A DNA stretch of 56,883 nt. Source: Bacillus timonensis. Lineage in GTDB: Bacteria; Bacillota; Bacilli; Bacillales; Bacillaceae_L. A program made the translations under genes and the position numbers. The stretch lies in contig JAIVAN010000015.1 of NCBI GenBank assembly GCA_020171895.1, positions 1 through 56,883 of the forward strand, given 5' to 3'. Shown here one piece after another: positions 50,845 to 56,883 of this stretch (the first letter of the stretch is position 1; the number at the start of each line of letters is the position of its first letter). The notes beneath the pieces were generated by a model, which searched no databases, was not told the DNA's origin, and saw only the letters and a program-made list of their open reading frames with translations.

Positions 50845-51672
50845 TTAATCTGTGGCTTGAATCGATACCGCTCCTTCTTTCATTAATTCATCCCAAGTAA
50901 ACTCTACTACACGGTCACGATCAACTAATTCCACTTGAAGTACACGCTCTAATATATTTAATCCCACAACACGAGCCTTACCGTGAGGAGTTTCAAGTAC
51001 TTCTCCTAAATCTGGGAGTTCTTCTTTCGCCGTTTCGTACTCATCATTTTCATATTTTAAACAGCACATCAATCTACCACATAGTCCAGAAATCTTCGTC
51101 GGATTTAGTGACAGGTTTTGATCTTTTGCCATTTTAATAGAAACTGGTTCAAAATCACCTAAAAAGGTGGAGCAACAAAGCATTCTACCACATGGACCTA
51201 TACCACCTAGCATTTTTGCTTCATCACGCACTCCAATTTGTCTAAGCTCAATTCTTGTACGGAAAATAGCAGCTAAATCTTTTACTAGTTCTCTAAAATC
51301 TACTCGACCATCAGCAGTAAAATAAAAGATAACTTTATTTCGATCGAAGGTATACTCAACATCAACTAATTTCATATCTAATCCATGTTCAAGTACTTTA
51401 GCTAAACAAACATCATATGCTTCTACAGCTGCTTGCTTGTTTTCTTCTACTAATAATTTATCTTTTTCATCTGCTAACCGAATGACTTTTTTTAAAGGTA
51501 ACACTACATCGTTCTCGTCGACTTGTTTCTTGTTAATTACTACTTTACCATATTCAATTCCTCGGACAGTTTCAACAATTACGAATTCACCGTCTGGTAT
51601 ATGAAGTCCATTTGGATCGAAATAATAAATTTTGCCCGCTTTTTTAAAGCGTACACCAACTACATCATACAA
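50845..51672 (-). CDS. ricT: RicT (YaaT), PSP1-domain subunit of the Y-complex
   Basis: Works with RicA and RicF as an iron-sulfur complex that directs RNase Y and promotes biofilm, competence and sporulation. The 275-residue protein has the PSP1 core [14 protein letters not shown] and ETVRGIEYG. Two cysteine clusters, [10 protein letters not shown] and [11 protein letters not shown], are candidate Fe-S ligands. The start is TTG 51672: GGAGGG lies eight bases upstream and the protein then begins MYDVVGVRF as in B. subtilis. It starts five bases after holB. Confidence 0.95.
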   Translation of the reverse strand: MYDVVGVRFKKAGKIYYFDPNGLHIPDGEFVIVETVRGIEYGKVVINKKQVDENDVVLPLKKVIRLADEKDKLLVEENKQAAVEAYDVCLAKVLEHGLDMKLVDVEYTFDRNKVIFYFTADGRVDFRELVKDLAAIFRTRIELRQIGVRDEAKMLGGIGPCGRMLCCSTFLGDFEPVSIKMAKDQNLSLNPTKISGLCGRLMCCLKYENDEYETAKEELPDLGEVLETPHGKARVVGLNILERVLQVELVDRDRVVEFTWDELMKEGAVSIQATD

Positions 51673-51676
51673 GATT

Positions 51677-52669
51677 TTATCCCTCCTGCAATTTAAATAC
51701 AAGTTGTTCCATTAATAACTGTGGATTCATGTTGGTGCCTAATCTGCGTTTTGATTCTAATATTGCTGATACTTGCTCAAGTACTCTTCTACCTGATGTT
51801 TGTAGAGCCTGTTGTTTAAGAGTTTCCAGTTGGTCGTGATAAATGACTTTTTGCTCATCACCAACTTGGATATATAGTAAGTCTTTGAATAGTAGCAATA
51901 ATAAATCTAACCCATAATCAAGTTGACTCTTTTCCTTAAAATGCTGTAGCCATTTATCCTGAAGAAAAATGAGTCCATAGGTTGGTCTTTGATTTAACAC
52001 TTCATATAATTGTAACACTATCGCCCTAGACTGTCCAAACCATTCATCTTCACAAAGACCAATTGCATCATCAACATTATTCGTAACTTGTGCTGCTAGA
52101 TGAGCGATTGAAGGTGAGTAGCCTTTTTCGATAAGCTGACTAGATATTACCAGCGGCTGAAGAGGCTTAAACGAGAGTAACTGACAACGCGATAGAATGG
52201 TATTTAACATTCCATGGATTTGCTCTGTTAATAGAATCGCAACAGTTTGTCTACTAGGTTCTTCTAAAAATTTCAACAAACTATTAGCTGCATTAGATGT
52301 CATTTTATCCGCATGTTCAATGATATATAGTTTGCGATTAGATTCTACACCCGTTTTCGCGAACTCCTCTTGTAAAGCTTGTATTTGCCACTTTTTTATA
52401 GAGAGTCCGTCTGGTTCAATAATGTGTATATCTGGATGATTTCCTGACTGAATTCTACGACAGTTTATACATTCTAAGCATGGTTTTTCATCTAATCTAT
52501 TTAAACAAAATAAGCTTTTTGCCAAAAGCAAGCTTACTTCTTTCTTTCCCGTTCCACGACTACCTTCAAAGAGGTAAGCATGAGCAACACGCTCTTTTTT
52601 TATACTATTTGATATCATCTTTAATACCGTTGGCTGATATTCTTCAAGCTGTTCCCATGTCTTCCCCAT
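51677..52669 (-). CDS. holB: DNA polymerase III delta-prime subunit
   Basis: Clamp-loader subunit that helps load the DnaN ring. The 330-residue AAA+ protein has LFEGSRGTGKKEVS (P-loop region), zinc cysteines in KPCLECINCRR, and the SSR-like segment LSRCQLLSF. ATG 52669 (MGKTWEQ) fits the family, though its ribosome site is weak; TTG 52687 with AAGAAGAG upstream is possible. It sits between yaaR and ricT. Confidence 0.94.
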   Translation of the reverse strand: MGKTWEQLEEYQPTVLKMISNSIKKERVAHAYLFEGSRGTGKKEVSLLLAKSLFCLNRLDEKPCLECINCRRIQSGNHPDIHIIEPDGLSIKKWQIQALQEEFAKTGVESNRKLYIIEHADKMTSNAANSLLKFLEEPSRQTVAILLTEQIHGMLNTILSRCQLLSFKPLQPLVISSQLIEKGYSPSIAHLAAQVTNNVDDAIGLCEDEWFGQSRAIVLQLYEVLNQRPTYGLIFLQDKWLQHFKEKSQLDYGLDLLLLLFKDLLYIQVGDEQKVIYHDQLETLKQQALQTSGRRVLEQVSAILESKRRLGTNMNPQLLMEQLVFKLQEG

Positions 52670-52695
52670 AAGTAACCACTCTTTCAACTCTTCTT

Positions 52696-53136
52696 TTACA
52701 TATATATATTTATTAATAGTCCTTTAATCTCTCCTATTTGTGAGAGTATATCCACTGACTTTTTTTCTTGATTTAAAACATCTTCCGTAAGCTTTACAAG
52801 CTTTGTATCGATCTCTTCTACAATTTTCAGAGACCTACCTTGACCTTGTGAATTCCAACTATGTGATTGCTTTACATTCATTCCATACTGAACCGCTTCA
52901 TTCACAAACTTTTTCACTAACGTTTTAAATTTTGCTAATTCCGTGAAGGTTCTTGAACGATGTAAGCGTTGGCCAGCATCATCGATCTGTGACATGATTT
53001 GCTTTAACTGCTCTAAATGTAGTTTTCCCTCATTTTTTTGAACGAGATCACTAAAAGAGGTAGATGATATACTAGTACCCTTTTGTTCTTGTCTGCTACT
53101 ATCCAAAGCAAGCCTTAATTCTTGATTAATTTTCAT
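52696..53136 (-). CDS. yaaR: DUF327 protein YaaR
   Basis: A 146-residue protein of the YaaR family, predicted to be mostly helical, with QIDDAGQRLHRSRTFTELAKFK and FVNEAVQYGMNVKQS as conserved blocks, quoted in short parts. Function unknown. It always lies between the PII-like darA and holB in Bacillus. It starts 15 bp after darA. Confidence 0.9.
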   Translation of the reverse strand: MKINQELRLALDSSRQEQKGTSISSTSFSDLVQKNEGKLHLEQLKQIMSQIDDAGQRLHRSRTFTELAKFKTLVKKFVNEAVQYGMNVKQSHSWNSQGQGRSLKIVEEIDTKLVKLTEDVLNQEKKSVDILSQIGEIKGLLINIYM

Positions 53137-53151
53137 TTTAATCCCTCTATA

Positions 53152-53523
<372 letters not shown>

Positions 53524-53596
53524 TCATTTTGCGTTTATTGGTAAATAAACTCTTTATATGTACTCTATTATATCAATATTCACTTAAACTAAAAGA

Positions 53597-53629
53597 AAAA
53601 CCTCAAAAATCAGGGACTTTTGAGGCCTT
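53597..53629 (-). terminator. Terminator of yaaO-tmk
   Basis: Minus strand: CCTCAAAA / TTTTTGAGG with a loop of about eight, then TTTTTC, six bases after the tmk stop. Confidence 0.88.
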
Positions 53630-53634
53630 TCTTA

Positions 53635-54261
53635 TTAATTCAATTTTTTTAAGATAGTCTCTAATACTTGAGATGTCACCTTCTCAATCTCACACTCGGC
53701 ATCAATGACTGATATACGATCTGCAAATCTCTTTATTAAAATTTGGTAACCTTCGTACACTCTTTCATGAAAGTTGATATTTTCCAAATCTAGTCGATTA
53801 ATTTCACGTGTTTGATTTTGTGTAATTCTTTCTAGGCCAACTTGTGGGGAAACATCAAAAAATATGGTTAAATCGGGCATAACACCGTTTATCGCAAATT
53901 CATTAATAGAAAGAACTTCATCAATACCTAATCCTCTAGCATATCCTTGATATGCGAGCGAACTATCAATAAAACGATCACACAATACGATCTTTCCTTC
54001 TGTTAAAGCAGGTATAACCTTTTCAGCTAGATGTTGCCTCCTTGCCGCAGCATAGAGCAAGGCCTCAGTGCGACTATCCATTTCGGTATTTTGTGTATCT
54101 AAAATGACTGAACGAATTTGTTCAGAAATAGAAATTCCACCAGGTTCTCTTGTAGTTAAAATTTTATAATTCATTGAAAGGAGTTCTTTCTCTACCATGC
54201 TTAAGATAGTTGACTTCCCTGCTCCCTCAGGTCCTTCAAATGTTATAAATATGCCAGACAC
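53635..54261 (-). CDS. tmk: Thymidylate kinase
   Basis: Phosphorylates dTMP to dTDP. The 208-residue protein has the P-loop [11 protein letters not shown] (9-19), TTREPGG, the DR(Y/F) motif in [14 protein letters not shown] and a lid segment at about 140-155. It starts 13 bp after yaaO and ends at a terminator before darA. Confidence 0.97.
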   Translation of the reverse strand: MSGIFITFEGPEGAGKSTILSMVEKELLSMNYKILTTREPGGISISEQIRSVILDTQNTEMDSRTEALLYAAARRQHLAEKVIPALTEGKIVLCDRFIDSSLAYQGYARGLGIDEVLSINEFAINGVMPDLTIFFDVSPQVGLERITQNQTREINRLDLENINFHERVYEGYQILIKRFADRISVIDAECEIEKVTSQVLETILKKLN

Positions 54262-54274
54262 TGTTCATTCTCCT

Positions 54275-55720
54275 TTAATCGCATTCATAAACCTCTATGC
54301 TATATGTATCTAAATCATTATTTCTTTGAATACGAGTACCATTTTTCTGATATTTTTTAAGTTGATCAATATGGTCTATCGTAATAATTTCACCAATCAT
54401 CATTAACGGTATACCAGGTGGGTAAGGGATTATCGTTTCAGCAGACATTTTCCCTATTGATTCATCATAAGAGACTACCCTCTTATTGTACCTTTTTAAG
54501 TCCTTATAGCAAACCGTTAAAGCCGTAACTTTTTCAACTTCACGTTTAACGTTACTGTTAGTATGTTCTATATCTTTTAATGGAGGGTATTCTTGCAAAG
54601 CTTGTCTAATTTTTTCAACTGTTTCACTGTAGAAAAATTGTTCTGAAAGTGGCAAAACGAATAACACATTCCTTTGATCAGCAAGTTCAGTGTATACCCC
54701 TTTTCCCTCCAGTTTCTGTTGTAATTGATAACCTGTTAGTGCGCAATTGGTTTGAATTGTTAGCTTTAATAAGTCCGTTTCAATGGAACGATTCTTAGAC
54801 TCTACAACACGTATTTGCGGAATTCTCTCTAACTCTGCTTTAAAATCAATAATTCTTTGTTTTATTGCTTTTGTTCCTGTTTCTTGTAGGTTAGCCAGAA
54901 AATGTCGCGCTAAATCAAGAGACGCCATTATTGGATATGATGGACTACTTGATTGGAATAGTTGTAGATAAAACTCCACCTTTTCACGACTTACAAGTTT
55001 GCTATTGAAATGTAAAAAAGACCCCATCGTCATTGCAGGTAATGTTTTATGTGCAGAATGAATAACGATATCTGCTCCGTGAGTAATGGCAGATGTCGGG
55101 AAGTCTTCTCCGATAAAATGAGCTCCATGTGCTTCATCAACTAATACAGGTATGTCATGCTTATGCATATATTGAATGATTTCAGAAAGATTTGTCGACA
55201 TCCCATAATAATTTGGATTTGTGAGAATCAGTGCTTTTACATGTTTATATTGTGATAAGGCCTCCTTAACTGTTTCAAACGTTACACCTGTCGGAACTTT
55301 GACATCATTATCATACTCAGGCCTCAAAAAAATGGGTTTTACTCCAGCAAGTTGTAATCCATGTATAACTGATTTATGCGAATTACGTTGTACAAGGACT
55401 TCGTCATTTTCCTCACATACAGCCAAGATCATCGCTAAGTTTCCTGTTGTAGAACCATTTACTAAAAAATAACTACTTTTCACATTATATAATTCGGCAG
55501 TCAAAGCTTGTGCATCTCTTATCACACCATCAGCAGAGTGCAGGTCGTCTAACCCACTCAACTCTGTTACATCTAAGGATAATAGCTGTGAATAATAATC
55601 TTGTCCTATTTTGTTGAATACAACACTGTTTTTATGACCTGGAACGTGATAGGAAATGTTTTTTTCTTTTTGATGATGTAATAAAGCTGAAAATAAAGGA
55701 GTTTCTGATTGTCTCTTCAT
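54275..55720 (-). CDS. yaaO: PLP-dependent Orn/Lys/Arg decarboxylase family protein (YaaO)
   Basis: A 481-residue fold-type I decarboxylase of the bacterial Orn/Lys/Arg group. The N-terminal HVPGHK is followed by VNGSTTGNLAMI, VDEAHGAHF and the PLP lysine in HSAHKTLPAMT (about 225-235). The C-terminal domain has PYPPGIPLMMIGE. The wing domain of larger enterobacterial members is absent. Which amino acid it uses cannot be told from sequence. An extended -10 (TGTTATAAT, 55768-55776) lies about 50 bp upstream. Confidence 0.9.
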   Translation of the reverse strand: MKRQSETPLFSALLHHQKEKNISYHVPGHKNSVVFNKIGQDYYSQLLSLDVTELSGLDDLHSADGVIRDAQALTAELYNVKSSYFLVNGSTTGNLAMILAVCEENDEVLVQRNSHKSVIHGLQLAGVKPIFLRPEYDNDVKVPTGVTFETVKEALSQYKHVKALILTNPNYYGMSTNLSEIIQYMHKHDIPVLVDEAHGAHFIGEDFPTSAITHGADIVIHSAHKTLPAMTMGSFLHFNSKLVSREKVEFYLQLFQSSSPSYPIMASLDLARHFLANLQETGTKAIKQRIIDFKAELERIPQIRVVESKNRSIETDLLKLTIQTNCALTGYQLQQKLEGKGVYTELADQRNVLFVLPLSEQFFYSETVEKIRQALQEYPPLKDIEHTNSNVKREVEKVTALTVCYKDLKRYNKRVVSYDESIGKMSAETIIPYPPGIPLMMIGEIITIDHIDQLKKYQKNGTRIQRNNDLDTYSIEVYECD

Positions 55721-55767
55721 TTAACTTTCGATCCTTTTCATATTTGATGAACTTCCGTTTTACTACC

Positions 55768-55776
55768 ATTATAACA
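55768..55776 (-). promoter_or_regulatory. Extended -10 upstream of yaaO-tmk
   Basis: Minus strand TGTTATAAT; no good -35 is visible 17 bp upstream (TGTAAG), as is allowed for extended -10 promoters. Confidence 0.5.
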
Positions 55777-55797
55777 GTCTTAGATTTTTCCTTACAT

Positions 55798-55826
55798 GAA
55801 AATAGGACCTTTTACAGGTCCTTTTA
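55798..55826 (-). terminator. Terminator of csfB
   Basis: Minus strand: AAGGACCT / AGGTCCT with the loop GTAAA, then ATTTTC. Confidence 0.82.
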
Positions 55827-55828
55827 AT

Positions 55829-56032
55829 CTATGAAAATATTTCAGGTGTCGTTACCTTTTTAAGTTTTGCCAGATAATATAAGTATTTTGGGTCATGTGT
55901 TTCCGTCCTAATCATGTCACTTTCGCAATCCGTACAAATGAATTTTGTATAAAGATGTATTCCCCTCTGTTTTGGTTGTTCACAAACCACACAAGTTTCT
56001 TCCATATTTCTATTTATTATAAGTGAACCCAA
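55829..56032 (-). CDS. csfB: Forespore anti-sigma factor Gin (CsfB)
   Basis: Binds sigma-G, and sigma-E in the forespore, to prevent early or misplaced activity. The 67-residue protein has two CxxC pairs, CVVCEQPKQRGIHLY and FICTDCES, forming a zinc site, and ends in LKKVTTPEIFS. The start is TTG 56032: GGAGG lies eight bases upstream and the resulting length fits the family. An ATG at 56047 would place that site inside the gene, and ATG 56005 has none. A sigma-F promoter lies directly upstream. Confidence 0.92.
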   Translation of the reverse strand: MGSLIINRNMEETCVVCEQPKQRGIHLYTKFICTDCESDMIRTETHDPKYLYYLAKLKKVTTPEIFS

Positions 56033-56052
56033 ATTCTCCACCTCCATACAAC

Positions 56053-56081
56053 CATTTTTGCCAAAAAAGTTAATTGTATAC
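56053..56081 (-). promoter_or_regulatory. Sigma-F promoter of csfB
   Basis: Minus strand: GTATA (56077-56081), a 14-bp spacer, then GGCAAAAATG (56053-56062), matching the sigma-F -10 pattern GGnnAnAnT. The expected start lies near 56046, so the leader is about 14 bases and consists mainly of the ribosome site. Confidence 0.82.
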
Positions 56082-56113
56082 ACAATTTTTAATTTTTGAT
56101 TATATAGAAACAA

Positions 56114-56729
56114 AAAGGTTTTTTCTAGTTTATGTAAATAGCCTACCGATTGTGTATGTCTTACAAAAGTTAAAACATTAAGTTTATTTTACTAAATTTA
56201 AATTGCCAGTTCGTAAAGGATAGGTACTTGGTTACATTACAATAAGATAGGGAGATTGGTTTTGTTTGATTGGGGTTGAAGTGAGAGAAAAAGCCGGAAT
56301 ATGTTTAAATACGAGGGAAAGTGTATGAAAAATTAAATTTTAGTCTCAAAAAGGTGAAAATTGATTGAATTCATTTTCCCCCCTCAAATAGAATTGTTCG
56401 AATAATTTTTTTAAGTGCTCGAAAAAATTTAAAATATGTGTGATAAAATTTTAAAAGTGAACGATATTTTATAAAAAGTGTTTGAAAAGATTTCTTACCA
56501 CATGAACCTATACAATAAAAAGAGCTAAAAACGTAAATCCCTTGTAATAACTCTATAATTTATTGCAAGAACACTGTCATTTCTCAAGTTGTTTTTGTAT
56601 AAACTTGTTTTTTACAACCTTTAATGCACGTTTCGAGCTAATTTCTGGGCAAAAACCACGGTTTTTTAAGTATAGCCAACCCTTTACCATCATAAGCTCG
56701 CACCACTTCTATTTCAGTAAAAAGAAAAC
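56114..56729. other. Gene-free A/T-rich region between 5S rRNA and csfB
   Basis: No open frame here looks like a protein, and I see no tRNA or repeat unit. The sequence is A/T-rich, with one compact inverted repeat AAAAACC / GGTTTTT near 56656-56672. No transposon ends are visible. Confidence 0.6.
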
Positions 56730-56731
56730 AC

Positions 56732-56764
56732 AAAAAAGACTAGCCATTTCAGCTAGTCTTTTTA
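56732..56764 (-). terminator. rRNA operon terminator
   Basis: Minus strand: AAAAGACTAGC / GCTAGTCTTTT with a loop of six, then a T-run, located just after the 5S gene. Confidence 0.93.
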
Positions 56765-56768
56765 AGTT

Positions 56769-56883
<115 letters not shown>

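Overview
This 56.9 kb window is a chromosomal segment of a low-GC, endospore-forming member of the Bacillaceae. Protein sequences and gene order match the Bacillus subtilis block that runs from csfB to lysS near the replication origin, here shown in reverse, so almost every gene is on the minus strand and transcription runs from high to low coordinates. I cannot name the species. The block lies between two rRNA operons in the same orientation: a 5S gene and rrn terminator at the high end, and tandem rrn promoters plus the first bases of a 16S gene at the low end.

In the direction of transcription the layout is: 5S rRNA; csfB (forespore anti-sigma factor); yaaO-tmk; an operon darA-yaaR-holB-ricT-yabA (clamp loading, replication control, developmental RNA processing); trmN6-yazA-rsmI; metG-tatD; yabE; rnmV-rsmA; yabG; veg; sspF; ispE; purR-ridA; spoVG; glmU-prs; ctc; pth; fin-mfd; spoVT; yabM-yabN-rqcP; yabP-yabQ-divIC; yabR; tRNA-Met and tRNA-Glu; spoIIE; yabS-prkD; tilS-hpt-ftsH; coaX-hslO-yacD; cysK; the folate operon pabB-pabA-pabC-folP-folB-folK-yazB-dusB; lysS; and the next rRNA operon. 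Only abrB is on the plus strand.

Many sporulation and stress promoters can be read by eye and agree with the regulation known for the B. subtilis orthologues: a sigma-F-type promoter at csfB, a sigma-G/F-type promoter at fin, sigma-H at spoVG, sigma-K at yabG, sigma-B at ctc, a Spo0A-type promoter with 21-bp spacing at spoIIE, four Spo0A boxes at abrB, paired PurBoxes at purR and a dyad over the cysK promoter. Most transcription units end in a clear hairpin plus T-run.

The one component that is not ordinary housekeeping DNA is a family of intergenic repeats at four loci (about 7.98, 20.7-21.06, 36.45-36.96 and 41.44-41.75 kb). The unit is about 253 bp. It carries a GC-rich core of 129-131 bp bounded by the inverted repeat GTGTTAACC / GGTTAACAC, and inside this a 50-52 nt hairpin. 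One copy carries two double compensatory changes in that hairpin, which argues that folding has been selected. The copies encode no credible protein and sit only between operons, usually next to a terminator. This is my best candidate for something under-described; I see no evidence of a novel protein system in the window.
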